Shown piece after piece: positions 10,576-23,423 of a DNA stretch of 64,000 nucleotides. Numbering within the stretch: position 1 is the first letter of the stretch; each line of letters begins with the position of its first letter. Source of the DNA: Datisca glomerata (lineage: Eukaryota; Streptophyta; Magnoliopsida; Cucurbitales; Datiscaceae); assembly GCA_003255025.1 (NCBI GenBank), contig QANY01000230.1:793787-857786 (forward strand). Direction: 5' to 3'. The notes beneath the pieces were generated by a model that ran no database searches, was not told where the DNA came from, and worked only from the letters and a program-made list of their open reading frames with translations. The position numbers and the translations under genes were made by a program.

Positions 10576-13500
10576 GGTTAACCTGGTCTCACCTATACGT
10601 CTCTTAATAAGCTTGGATTTGATATCTTACAGGCCCCGATGTTCCATCCCTGCCAAAAGTTATGCCCTACGGAATTGGACATGCACATGATACGATCTGT
10701 CGATTACAGCAATTCTGAAGCTGCACAGTCCGTGTTTTTTGAAACAAAACTAGAATCCAACGCATAAAACCTTTTTCACCTGTAGGACTCGGAATAAGCT
10801 TGGATTTGATATCTTACTATGCCCTACAGAATTGGACATGGTCGTGATACAATTCGTCTGTTACAGCAATTTTAAAGCTGCATAGTCCAATTTCTTTTTG
10901 GACACAAAACTAGGTTCTGATGGGGAAACCCTATCACACCTGTAGATCTTTGAATAAGATTCAATTTTATATTTTACAGGGCCCCTTGTTCCACCCTTGT
11001 CAAAACTTATGCCCTACGGAAGTGGACATGCGCGTGCTACGATCCGTCTGTTACAGCAAATCTATAGCAACATAGTCCATTTTGTTTTGACACAAAACAA
11101 GGCTCCGAATGGTAAACTCTGTCTCCCCTGTAGGTCTCTGAATAAGCTTCAATTCGATATCTTATAGGGCCTGTGGTTCCACCTATGTCGATAGTATTGC
11201 CCTACAGAAGTGGACATAAGCGTGCCTTGCACAGTCTATGTTTTTTGGAGGTAAAACTAGGCTGGAGTGGCAAACCTGGTCTCACCTATAGGTCTCTTAA
11301 TAATCTTGGATTTTATATCATACAAGCCCTGTGGTTCCACCCATGTCAAAAGTTATGCCCTACAAAAGTGCACATGCGCGTGCTACGAGCCGTCTGTTAC
11401 AATAATTTTAAAGCTACACAGTCCATTTTTTGGACACAAAACTAGGCTCCGACTAGTAAACCCTATCGCACTTGTAGGTCTTTAAATAAGATTGAATTTA
11501 AAATCTAACAGGGCCCATGGTTCAACCCGTGTCAAAAGTTATGCCCTACGAAAGTGGAAATGCACGTGCTACGATCCATCTATTACAACATTTTTAAAGT
11601 TGCACAGTCTGTGTTTTTTAGATTCAAAACTAGACTGCGACGGGTAAAACCTATCTCCCCTATAAGTCTCTGAATAAGCTTTAATTTGATATCATATAGG
11701 ACCCATGGTTCCACCCGTGTCAAAAGTTATGCCCTACTAAAGTGGACATGCGCGTGCTACTATCCGTCTGTTCAAGCTATTCTAAAGCAACATAGTCCAT
11801 TTTGTTTTGACACAAAACAAGGCTCTGAAAGGTAAACCCTATCCCCCCTGTAGGTCTCAGAATAAGCTTCAATTTGATATCTTATAGGGCCCGTGGTTCC
11901 ACCTATGTCAATAGTTATGCCCTACGGAAGTGGACATGTGCGTGTTACGGTCGGTCTGTTACAGCAATTCTAAAGTTGCACACTCTGTGTTTTTTGGAGG
12001 TAAAACTAGGATAGAATGGGTAAACCTGGTCTCACCTGTAGGTCTCTTAATAAGCTTGGATTTTATATCATACAGGCCTCGTGGTTCCACCCATGTCAAA
12101 AGTTATGCCCTATAGAAGTGGACATGCGCGTGCTACGATCCGTCTGTTACTGCAATTTTAAAACTGCATAGTCCGATCGCACTTATAGGTCTCTGAATAA
12201 GATTCAATTTGAAATCTTACAGGGCCCATGGTTTAACCCGTGTCAAAAGTTATACAATACAGTAGTAGAAATGGACGTACTGCGATCCATCTCTTACAAC
12301 AATTTAAAAGCTGCATAGTCTGTGTTTTTTGAATTCAAAACTAGGCTGTGACGGGTAAGCCCTATCACACCTGTAGGTGTTGAATAAACTTCAATTTGAT
12401 CTCATACAGGACTCATGGTTCCACCCTTGTAAAAAGTTATGCTGTATGAAAGTTGACATGCGCGTGATATTATCCGTCTGTTACAGCAATTCCAAAGCAG
12501 CATAGTCCATTTTATTTTGACACAAAACAAGGCTCCGATAGCTAAACCCTGTCTCCCTTGTAGGTCTCTGAATAAGCTTCAATTCAATATCTTATAGGGC
12601 CCGTGGTTCCACCTATGTCAATAGTTATGCCCTAAGGAATTGACATGCGCATGCTACGGTCGGTCTGTTCTAGCAATTCTAAAATTGCACAGTCCGTGTT
12701 TTTTGGAGGTAAAAATAGGCCGGATTGGGTAAACCTCGTCTCACATATAGGTCCCTTAATAACCTTGGATTTGATATCATACAGGCCTCGTGGTTACACC
12801 CATGTCAAAAGTTATGCCCCACAGAATTGGACATGCGCGTGCTATGATCCGTCTGTTACAGGAATTTTAAAGCTGCCCAGTCCATTTTTTGGACACAAAA
12901 CTAGGCTCCGACCGATAAATCCCGTGGCCCCTGTAGGTCTTTGAATAAGCCTCAATTTGATATCTTACAGGGCCCATTGTTCAGCCCGAGTCAAAAGTCA
13001 TGCCCTACAGAAGTGGGCATGCACGTGCTACGATCTGCAATTCTACAGCTGCAAAGTCCATTTTTGACACAAAACTAGGCTCTGATGGGTAAACCATGTC
13101 GCACCTGTAGGTCTCTGAATAAGCTTCAATTTGCTATCTTACAGGGCCCGTTGTTGCACCCGTGTCAAACATTATGCTCTACGGAAGTAGACATGCGCGT
13201 GCCGTGATACGTCTGTTATAGCAATTCCAAAGCTGCACGGTCTGTGTATTTTGAAGTCAAAACTATGCTGGAATAGGTAAACCTGGTCTCACCTATACGT
13301 CTCTTAATAATCTTGGATTTCATATCTTACAGGCCTCGGTGTTCCACCCATGCCAAAAGTTATGCCCTAGGGAAGTGGACATGCATGTGCTACGATCCGT
13401 CTGTTACAGCAATTCTAAAGCTGCACATTCAAATTTTTTTTTGACATAAAACTAGGCTCCGACGGGTAAACCCTATCGCACCTGTAGGTCTCTGAATAAG

Positions 13501-14776
13501 ATTCAATTTGAAATCTTACAGAGCTCATGGTTCAACCCGTGTCAAATTTTATGCCCTACGGAAGTGGAGATGAACGTGCTGCGATCCGTCTGTTACAGCA
13601 ATTTTAAAGTTGCACAGTCTGTGTTTTTTGGATTCAAAACTAGGTTGTGACGGGTAAACCCAATCGCCCTTGTAGGTCTCTCAATAAGCTTCAATTTCAT
13701 ATCGTACAGGACTCGTGGTTCCACCCATGTCCAACTTTATGGCCTACAAACGTTGACATGAGCGTGCTACGATCCGTCTGTTACAGCAATTCTAAAGCTG
13801 CACAGTACGTCTTTTTGCAAACAAAACTAGGATCCGACACATAAACCCCATTGCACCTGTAGGTCTCTAAATAAGCTTCAATTTGATATCTTACAAGGCC
13901 CTTGGTTCCACCCGTGTCAAATGCTACGCCCTATTGAAGTGGACATACGAGTGCTATGATCTGTCTGTTACAATAATTCAAAAGTTGCACCGTCTATTTT
14001 TTCACATAAAACTAGGCTTCGACAGGTAAATCCTGTCGCACTTGTAAGTCTCTTTATAAGCTTCAATTTGATATCGTACAGGACGCGTGGTTCCACCCAT
14101 GTCAAACGTTATGCCCTCCAAACGTTGTCATGCACGTGCTACGATCCGTCTCTTACAGCAATTCTAAACCTGCATTGTCCTTGTATTTTGGAAACAAAAC
14201 TAGGATCTGATGCATAAACCTTGTTTATGCTGTAGTTCTCTAAATGAGCTTGGATTTGATATCTTACAGGCCCCGGTGTTCCATCCATGCCAAAAGTTAT
14301 GCCCTAAGGAATTGGACATGCACGTGCTATGACCCGTCTGTTACAACAATTCTAAAGCTGCACAGTCCAATTTTTTTATGACACAAAACTAGGCTCCGAT
14401 GAGTAAACCCTTTCGCCCTTGTAGGTCTTTGAATAAAATTCAATTTGATATCATACAGGGACCGTGGTTCGACCCGAGTCAAAAGTTATGCCCTATGGAA
14501 GTTGGCATGCGCGTGCAACGAATCATCTATTACAGCAATTTTAAAGTTGCATAGTCCATTTTTTGGACAAAAAACTAGGCTCTGATGCGTAAACCATGTT
14601 GCACCTGTAGGTCTCTGAATAAGCTTCAATTTGATATCTTACAGGGCTCGTGGTTGCACCCGTGTCAAACGTTATGCCCTTCGGAAGTGGACATGTGCGT
14701 GTTGCAATCCGTTTGTTACAGCAATTCTAAAACTGCACAGTCTATGCTTTTTGGTGTTAACACTAGGCTAGAATGG

Positions 14777-14810
14777 GGAAACCTGGTCTCACCTATACGT
14801 CTCTTAATAA
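14777..14810 (+). repeat. 34-bp monomer remnant (HOR marker)
   Basis: Only the first ~35 bases of a class A-like monomer remain (AACCTGGTCTCACC to CTCTTAATAA) before a new monomer starts with GGTAAAC. About 150 bp is missing. The same remnant recurs at 25095, 40362, 55344 and 61256, so it arose once and spread with the HOR. Confidence 0.88.
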
Positions 14811-15149
14811 GGTAAACACTATCACACCTATAGGTCTTTGAATAAGATTCAATTCGCTATCTGACAGGGCCTACGGTTCCACCCGTGTCAAAAGTTATGC
14901 CCTACGGAAGTTGATAAGCACATGCTACGATCCGTTTGTTACAGCAATTCTAAGGAAGCATAGGCCAATTTTTTTGTACATAAAATGAGGCACCGACAGG
15001 TAAACCCCGTCTCCCTTGTAGGTCTCTGTATAAGCTTCAATTCGATATCTTATAGGGCCCGTTGTTTCACCTATGTCAATACTGATGCCCTACGGAAGTG
15101 GACAAGCGCGTGCTACAGTTGGTCTGTTAAAGCAATTCTAAAGTTGCAG

Positions 15150-15175
15150 AGTCCGTGTCACTTAATAAGCTGGAT
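15150..15175 (+). repeat. ~60-bp deletion junction (HOR marker)
   Basis: AGTCCGTGT is followed directly by CACTTAATAAGC. The T-run, CAAAACTAGG and GGTAAACC blocks are absent. Shared with 25476, 40741, 46978 and 56457. Confidence 0.82.
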
Positions 15176-18100
15176 TTGATATCATAGATGCCCTGTGGTT
15201 CCACCCATGTCAAAAGTTATGCCCGATAGAAGTGGACATGCGCGTGCTACGATCTGTGTGTTACTGCGATTCTAAAGTTGCACAGTCCATTTTTTGGACA
15301 TAAAACTAGGCTCCAAGGGGTAAATCCTGTCTCCCTTGTGGGTCTTTGAATATACTTCAATTTGATATCTTACAGAGTCCGTGGTTCCGCCCGAGTTAAA
15401 AGTTATGCCCTACGGAAGTGGGCATGCACATGCTACGATCTGTCTGTTACAGCAATTCTACAGCTGCATTGTCCATTTTTTTACACAAAACTAGGTTTCG
15501 ACAGGTAAACCATGTCAAACCTATAGGTCTCTGAATAAGATTCAATTTGATATCTTACAGGGCCAGGGGTTGCACCCGTGTCAAACGTTATGCCCTACGG
15601 AAGTGGACATGCGCGTGCTGTGATCCGTCTGTTACAGCAATTTTAATGCTGCACAGTGTGTGTTTTTTGAAGTCAAAACTAGGCTGGAATGGGTAAACCT
15701 CACCTATACGTCTCTTAATAATCTTGGATATGATATCTTACAGGCCCCGGTGTTCCACCCATGCCAAAAGTTATGCCCTACGGAAGTGGACATGCACGCG
15801 CTATGATCCTTATGTTACAACAATTCTAAAGCTGCACAGTCCAATTTTTTTTTAAACAAAACTAGCCTCCGACGGGTAAACCTATCGCACCTGTAGGTCT
15901 CTAAATAAACTTCAATTTGATATATTACAAGACTTGTGGTTCCACCCATGTCAAACGTTATGCCCTACAGACATTGACATGCGCATGGTACGATCCGTCT
16001 GTTATAGCAATTTAAAAGCTGCACAGTCCTTTTTTTACACAAAACTAGGCTCTGACAGGTAAAACTTGTCGCCCTTGTAGTTCCCTTAATAGGTTTCACT
16101 TTGATATCTTACAGGGCCCGTTGTACCAGCAATGTCAAAAGTTATGCTGTATGGAAGTGGACATGCGCGTGCTACGACCAGTCTGTTACAGCAATTCTAG
16201 AGCTTCACAGTTCATGTTTTGTGGAAGCAAAACTAGGCTACGATGGATAAACCTTGTCGCCCTTGTAAGTCTCTTGATAAGGTTCAATTTGATATCTTAT
16301 AGGCCCCGTGGTTCCGCCCGTGTCAAAAGTTATGCCCAACGGAAGAGAACATGCGGGGGCTGCATTTCATCTGTTACAGTAATTCTACAGCTCCACAGTC
16401 TTTTTTTTACACAAAACTAGGCTGCGACGAGTTAAACCATGTCGCACCTATAGGTCTCTAAATTAGCTTCAATTTGATAGCCTACAGGGCCTGTGGTTCC
16501 ACCCGTGTCAAACGTTATGCCTTACGGAAGTGGACATGCGCGTGCTGCGATCCGTCTGTTACAGCGATTCTAAAGCTGCACTGTCCGTGTTTTTTAGAGT
16601 CAAAACTAGCCTGGAATGGGTTAACCTAGTCTCACCTATACATCCCTTAATAAGCTTGGATTTCATATCTTACAGGCCCCAGTTTTCCACCCATGCCAAA
16701 AGTTATGCCCTACGGAAGTGGACATGCACGTGCTACGATCCATCTGTTACAGCAATTCTAAAGCTGCACAGTCCAATTTTTTTTACACAAAACTAGGCTC
16801 CGACATGTAAACCCTATCGCACCTTTAGGTTTCTGAATAAGGTTCAATTTGAAATCTTATAGAGCCCATGGTTCAACCCGTGTCAAAAGTTATGCCCTAC
16901 GGAAGTGGAAATGCACGTGCTGCGATCCGTCTGTTATAGCAATTTTAAAGTTGCACAGTCTATCTTTTGGAATCAAAACTAGGTTGCGACGGATAAACCC
17001 TATCGCCCTTGTAGGTCTCTAAATAAGCTTTAATTTGATATCGTACAGGCCGTGCGGTTCCACCCATATCAAACGTTATGCCCGACTGACGTTGACATGC
17101 GCGTGCTACGATCTGCCTGTTACAGCAATTCTAAAGTTACCCAGTCTGTGTTTTTTGGAAACAAAACTAGGCTGCGATGGGTAAACCCTGTTGCCCCTGT
17201 TGGTCTCTGAATAAGATTTAATTTGATATTTTACATCAGCCCGTGGTTCCACCAATGTTAAAAGTTATGCTCTATAGAAGTGGACTTCCGCGTGCTACGA
17301 TCTATCTGTTACAGTAATTCTAAAGATGCATAGTCCATTTTTTAAAACACAAAACTAGGCTCCGACAGGTAAACCCTATCGCCCCTTTAGGTCTCCGAAT
17401 AAGCTTCAATTTGATATCTTCAGGGCTCGTGGTTCCATCCGTGTCAAAAGTTACGCCCTACAGAAGTGTACATGCGCGTGCTACGATCAGTTTGTTACTG
17501 CACTTCTAAAGCTGCATAGTTCATATTAATTTGGACACAAAACTGGGCTGTAACGGGTAAACCCAGTCACCCCCGTAGGTCTCTAGATAAGCTTTAATTT
17601 GATATCTTACGAAGCCTGAGATTCCACCCGTGTCAAAAGTCATGCCCTACGGAAGTGGACATGTGCGTGTTGCGATCCGTCTGTTACAGCAATTCTAAAG
17701 CTGCACAGTCTGTGTTTTTTGGAGTCAAAACTAGGCTTGAATGGGTAAACCTTGTCTCACCTACACGTCTCTTAATAATCTTAGATATGATATCTTACAG
17801 GCCCCAATGTTCCACCCATGCCAAAAGTTATGCCCTACGGAAGTGGACATGCACGCGCTACGATCTGTCTGTTATAGAAATTCTAAAGCTGCACAGTGCA
17901 ATTTTTTTTTTGAAACAAAACTAGGCTCTGACGGGTAAACCCTATCGCCCCTGTAGGTCTCTGATTAAGCTTCAATTTGATATCGTACAGGACACGTGAT
18001 TCCACCAGTGTCAAACGTTATGCCCAACAGACGTTAGCATGCACATGCTACAATCTGTCTGTTATAGCAATTTAAAAGATGAACAATACTTTTTTTTACA

Positions 18101-18496
18101 CAAAACTAGGCACCAACAGGAAAACCCTATCGCTCTTGTAGTTCTCTTAATAGGCTTCAATTTGATATCTTACAAGGCCCATTGTTCCACCAATGTCAAA
18201 AGTTATGTTGTGTGTAAGTGGACATGTGCGTGCTACGACCAGTCTGTTACAGCAATTCTAGAGCTTCACAGTTCGTGTTTTTTGGACACAAAACTAGGCT
18301 GTGAAGGATAAACCTTGTCGCCCTTGTATGTCTCTCAATAAGGTTCAGTTTGATATCTTACAGGCCCCGTGGTTCCATCCATGCCAAAAGTTATGCCCTA
18401 CGGAATTGGACATGCACGTGATACGATTCGTCTGTTACAACAATTCTAAAGCTGCACAGTCCAATTTTTTTTTGGACACAAAACTAGGCTACAACA

Positions 18497-19055
18497 GTTA
18501 AACCCTACGGTTTAACCCGTGACAAAAGTTATGCCCTACGGGAGTGGAAATGCACATGCTGCAATCCGTCTTTTACAGTAATTTTAAAGCTGCACAGTCT
18601 GTGTGTTTTGGATTCAAAAGTAGGTTGTGACGGGTAAACCCTATCGCTCCTGTAGGTCTCTGAATTATCTTCGATTTGATATCGTACAGGACCCGTGGTT
18701 CCACCCAAATCTAAAGCTGAACAGTCTGTCTTTTTTGGAAACAAAACTAGGATCCGACATATAAACAACCCCATTGCACCTGTAGGTCTCTGAATAAGCT
18801 TCAATTTGATATCTTACAAGGCCTGTGGTTCCACATGTGTCCAATGTTATGCCCTATTGAAGTGGACATACGAGTGCTATGATCTTTCTGTTACAGTAAT
18901 TCAAAAGGTAAACCCTGTCGCTCAATAGGTAAACCTTGTCGCTCTTGTAGGTCTTTTAATAAGCTTCAATTTGATATCTTACAGAGCCCGTGGTTCCACC
19001 TATGTCAAAAGTTATGCTCGATGGAAGTGGACATGCGCATGCTACGACACAAAAC
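18497..19055 (+). repeat. Cluster of deletions and a 21-bp duplication
   Basis: Within 560 bp there are four losses: about 60 bp near 18508 (AAACCCTACGG to TTTAACCC), about 62 bp at 18717 (CCACCCA to AATCTAAAGC), about 45 bp at 18906 (TTCAAAAG to GTAAACC) and about 55 bp at 19047 (GCTACGA to CACAAAAC). At 18907-18944 GGTAAACC(C/T)TGTCGCTC is present twice at 21-bp spacing. AACA is added near 18765. Confidence 0.82.
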
Positions 19056-19441
19056 TAGACTGTGATTGAAAAACCTTGTGTCCCCTATTAGTCTCTCAAT
19101 AAGGTTCAATTTGATAACTTACAGGGCCCGTGGTTCTACCCGTGTAAAACGTTATGCCCAATGGAAGTGTACATGGGCGTGCTACGATTCGTCTGTTACA
19201 GCAATCCTACAGCTGCACAGTCTGTTTTTTTTACACAAAACTAGGCTGTGATGGGTAAACCCTTTCGCACCTGTAATTCTTTGAATAAGCTTCAATTTGA
19301 TATCCTACAGGGCCCGTGGTTCCGCCTTTGTCAAACGTTATGCCCTACAGAAGTGGACATGCGCGTGCTGCGATCCGTCTGTTAGAGCAATTCTAAAGCT
19401 GCACAGTCCGTATTTTTTAGAGTCAAAACTAGGCTAGAATG

Positions 19442-20728
19442 GGTTAACCTAGTCTCACCTATATGTCACTTAATAAGCTTGGATTTGATATCATACAGGC
19501 CCTGGTGTTCCATCTATGCCAAAAGTTATGCCCTATGGAATTGGAATGCACGTGATACGATCTGTCTGTTACAGCAATTCTAAAGCTGCACAGTCCAATT
19601 TTTTACTAGGCTCCAACGTCTAAACCCTATCGCAAAATTAGGTCTCTAAATAAGATTCAATATGAAATCTTACAGGGCCCATGGTTCAACCCATGTCATA
19701 AGTTATGCCTTACGGAAGTGGAAATGCACGTGCTGCGATCCGTCTGTTACAACAATTTTAAAGCTGCACAATTTATGTTTTTTAGATTCAAAACTAGGTT
19801 GTGATGGGTAAACCCTATCGCCCCTGTAGGTCTCTTAATATGCTTCAATTTGATATCGTACAGGACCCGTGGTTCCACCCATGTCAAACGTTATGCCCTA
19901 CAGATGTTGACATGCGCGTGCTACGATCTGTCTGTTACAGCAATTCTAAAGCTGCACAGTCCGTGTTTTTTGGAAACAAAACTAGGATCCGACGCATAAA
20001 CCCCGTTGCACCTGTAGGTCTCTGAATAAGTTGCAAGGTTCGTGGTTCCACCCACGTCAAATGTTATGCCCTATTGAAGTGCATATGCTCGTGATATGAT
20101 CCGTCTGTTACAGTAATTCAATAGCTGCACAGTCTATTTTTTTACATAAAACTAGGCTTCGATAGGTAAACCCTATCACCCTTGTAGGTCTCTCAATAAG
20201 ATTCAATTTGATATCTTACAGGACCCGTGGTTCCACCCATGTCAAAAGTTATGCTCTATGGAAGTGGACATGCGCGTGCGAGCGACCAGTCTGTTACAGT
20301 AATTCTAGAGCTTCATAGTCCCTTTTTTTTTGACACAAAACTAGGCTGCGATGGATAAACCATGTCGTCCCCGTAAGTCTCTCAACAAGGTTCAATTTGA
20401 TATCTTACAGGGCCCGTGGTTCCGCCCGTGTAAAAAGTTATGCCCAACGGAAGTGTACATGCACGTGCTACGATCCGTCTGTTACAACGATTCTACAGCT
20501 GAACAATCTATTTTTTTTTACACAAAACTAGACTGCGATGGGTAAATCTGATCACACTTGTAGGTCTCTGAATAAGCTTCAATTTGATATCCTACAGGGC
20601 CCATGGTTCCTCCCGTGTCAAACGTTATGCCCTACGGAAGTAGACATGCACGTGTTGTGATTCGTCTCTTACAACAATTCTAAAGTTGCACAGTCCACGT
20701 TTTTTAGAGTCAAAACTAGGCTGGAATG
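19442..20728 (+). repeat. Seven-class series A-G (1287 bp)
   Basis: Same class order in HOR copy 3. The C to D boundary region is shortened at 20030 (AATAAG joined to TTGCAAGG), a change also seen at 36440 and 50850, which shows those three series share a recent ancestor. Confidence 0.82.
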
Positions 20729-22100
20729 GGTTAACCTTGTCTCACCTATACGTCTCTTAATAAGCTTGGATTTGATATCTTACAGGACCCGATGTTCCAT
20801 CCATCCCAAAAGTTATGCCCTACGGAATTGGACATGCACGTGATAAGATCCGTCTGTTACAGCAATTCTGAAGTTGCACAGTCCGTGTTTTTTAAAACAA
20901 AACTAGGATCCAACGTATAAACCCTTTTGCACCTATAGGTCTCTGATGAGCTTGGATTTGATATCTTACAGCCACGGTGTTCCATCCATGCCAAAAGTTA
21001 TGCCCTACGGAATTGGACATGCGCGTGCTACGATTCGTCTGTTACAGCAATTTTAAAGCTGCATAGTCCAATTTTGTTTTTGGACACAAAACTAGGCTCC
21101 GATGGGGAAACCCTATCACACATGTAGATCTTTGAATAAGATTCAATTTTATATTTTACAGGGCCCATAGTTACACCCGTGTCAAAAGTTATGCCCTACG
21201 GAAGTGGACATGCGCGTGCTACTATCCGTCTGTTATAGCAATTCTATTGCAGCATAGTCCATTTTGTTTTGACACAAAACAAGTATCCAATAGGTAAACT
21301 CTATCTCCCTTGTAGGTCTTTGAATAAGCTTCAATTCGATATCTTATAGGGCCGGTGGTTCCACCTATGTCGATAGTTATGCCCTACAGAAGTGGACATG
21401 CGCGTGCGTTGCACAGTCCGTGTTTTTTGGAGGTAAAACTAGGTTGGAATGGTTAAACCTGGTCTCACCTGTAGGTCTCTTAATAAGCTTGGATTTTATA
21501 TCATACAGGCCCCGTGCTTCCACCAATGTCAAAAGTTATGCCCTACAAAAGTGCACATGCGCGTTCTACAAGCTGTCTGTTACAACAATTTTAAAGCTAC
21601 ACAGTCCATTTTTTAAACACAAAACTTGTAGGTCTCTGAATAAGATTCAATTTGAAATCTTAGAGGGCCCATGGTTCAACCCGTTTCAAAAGTTATGGCC
21701 TACGGAAGTGGAAATGCACGTGCTGCGATCCATCTATTACAGCAATTTTAAAGCTCCATAGTATGTGTTTTTTAGACTCAAAACTAGAATGCGAAGGGTA
21801 AACCCTATCTCCGCTTTAGGTCTCTGAATAGGCTTCAATTTGATATCATACAGGACCCATGGTTCCACCCGTGTTAAAAGTTATGCTCTACGGAAGTGGA
21901 CATGCGCGTGCTACTATCCATTTTTTATAGCAATTCTAAAGCAGCATAGTCCATTTTTTTTGACACAAAACAAGGCTCTGACAAGTAAACCCTGTCTCCC
22001 CTATAGGTCTCTGAATAAGCTTCGATTTGATATCTTATATGGCCCGTGGTTCCACCCATGACAATAGTTATGCCCTATGGAAGTGGATATGCGCGTGCTA

Positions 22101-22170
22101 TGTCTCCCCTGTAGGTCTCTTAATAAGCTTCAATTTGATATCTGTATATGCTTCAATTTGATATCTTCAG
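22101..22170 (+). repeat. Short composite monomer with doubled CTTCAATTTGATATC
   Basis: GTGCTA is joined to TGTCTCCCCTGTAGG, removing more than half a monomer. CTTCAATTTGATATC then occurs twice, separated by TGTATATG. This double rearrangement is shared with 31919, 38545 and 52796, so it is another HOR-level marker. Absent from copies with longer deletions. Confidence 0.85.
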
Positions 22171-23340
22171 GGCCCGTGGTTCCACCCGTGTCAAAGGTTA
22201 TGCCCCATGGAAGTGGACATGTCCGTGCTATGATCGATCTGTTATAGCAATTCTAAAGTTACACAATTTGTGTTTTTTGGAGGCAAAACAAGGATGGAAT
22301 GGGTAAAACTCGTCCCACCTGTAGGTCTCTTAATAAGCCTGGATTTGATATCTTACAGGCCTCGTTGTTCCATCCATGTCAAAAGTTATGCCTTATAGAG
22401 GTGGACAAGCGCGTGCTACGATCCGTCTGTTACAGCAATTTTAAAGCTGCGTAGTCCATTTTTTGGACACAAAACTAGACTCTGACGGGTAAACCTGACC
22501 GCACCTTTAGGTCTCTGAATAAGATTCAATTTGAAATCTTATAGGGCCCATGGTTCAACCCGTGTAAAAAGTTATACAATACAGAAGTAGAAATGCACGT
22601 ACTGCGATCCGTCTCTTACAACAATTTTAAAGCTGCACAGTCTGTGTTTTTTGGATCCAAAACTAGGCTGCGACGGGTAAGCCCTATCACCCCTGTAGGT
22701 GTTGAATAAGCTTCAATTTGATATCATACAGGACTCATGGTTCGACCCGTGTAAAAAGTTACGCCTTATGAAAGTGGACATGCGCGTGATACTATCCGTC
22801 TGTTACAGCAATTCTAAAGCAGCATAGTCCATTTTTTTTTACACAAAAAAAGGCTCCAACAGGTAAACCCTGTCTCCTCTATAGGTCTCTGAATAAGATT
22901 CAATTCAATATCTTATAGGGCCTGCGGTTCCACCTATGTCAATAGTTATGCCCTACGGAATTGACATGCGCATGCTACGGTCAGTCTGTTCTAGCAATTC
23001 TAAAGTTGCACAGTCCTTGTTTTTTGGAGGTAAAAATAGGCTGGAATGGGTAAACCTCGTCTCACCTATAGGTCTCCTAATAAGCTTGGATTTGATATCA
23101 TATAGGCCTCATAGTTACACCCATGTCAAAAGTTATGCCCTACAGAAGTGGACTTGCGCGTGCTATGATTCGTCTGTTACAGCAATTTTAAAGCTGCATA
23201 GTCCATTTTTAGGACACAAAACTAGGCTCCGATGGGTAAATCCCATGGCCCTTGTAGGTCTTTGAATAAGCTTCAATTTGATATCTTACAGGGCCCGTTG
23301 TTCAGCCCGAGTCAAAAGTTATGCCCTACGGAAGTGGGCA

Positions 23341-23423
23341 TGGTTTACACATCAGAGCCTAGTTTTGTGTCAAAAAATGGATTTTGCAGATGTAGAATTG
23401 CTGTGACAGACAAATCGTAGCAC
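23341..23423 (-). repeat. Micro-inversion inside a monomer (~83 bp)
   Basis: From TGGTTTACACATCAGAG to GACAAATCGTAGCAC the sequence is the reverse complement of the expected part of the monomer (GTGCTACGAT through GTAAACCA). It contains CCTAGTTTTGTG and TAGAATTGCTGTG, which elsewhere in the window occur only on the complementary strand. Equivalent monomers at about 13025, 49290 and 54205 are in normal orientation. The left join lies at a CATG palindrome; a few bases are missing at the right join, before ACCTGTAGG. Confidence 0.93.

Larger units (their letters stand above)
2775..11225 (+). repeat. HOR copy 2 (8451 bp)
   Basis: Bounded by the anchor at 2775 and the next at 11226. It lacks the block with the TTATACAATACAG, GGTGTTGAATAA and TCTGTTCTAGCAATTC variants that most later copies carry. 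It contains two consecutive A-G series (8061-10575). Breaks seen inside it: loss of much of a monomer near 3650 (CAAAAG joined to AGGAAATG), a 12-bp loss at 4739, a 13-bp loss at about 5348, a scrambled join at 5770, a ~23-bp loss at 6403, a ~100-bp loss at 7163, a ~47-bp loss between GAT repeats at 8857, and loss of about 60 bp at 9512. Confidence 0.8.
11226..21407 (+). repeat. HOR copy 3 (10182 bp, longest)
   Basis: The fullest copy and the best reference for the HOR. Landmarks in order: TTATACAATACAG (12250), GGTGTTGAATAA (12376), TCTGTTCTAGCAATTC (about 12662), TTCAGCCCGAGTC (12980), the 35-bp monomer remnant (14777), GATAAGCACATGC (14911), the ~60-bp deletion (15158), the CATCAGCCCGTGG monomer (17230), then class series to GCGAGCGACC (about 20279) and the next anchor. 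I count in the order of 55 monomer positions. It also holds a cluster of deletions at 18.5-19.05 kb and a deletion at 12175 joining AGTCC to GATCGC. Confidence 0.8.

Noticed and set aside
18529..18804. 91-codon minus-strand reading frame
   Set aside because: It exists only because deletions at 18717 and nearby removed stop codons. Equivalent monomers elsewhere are interrupted.
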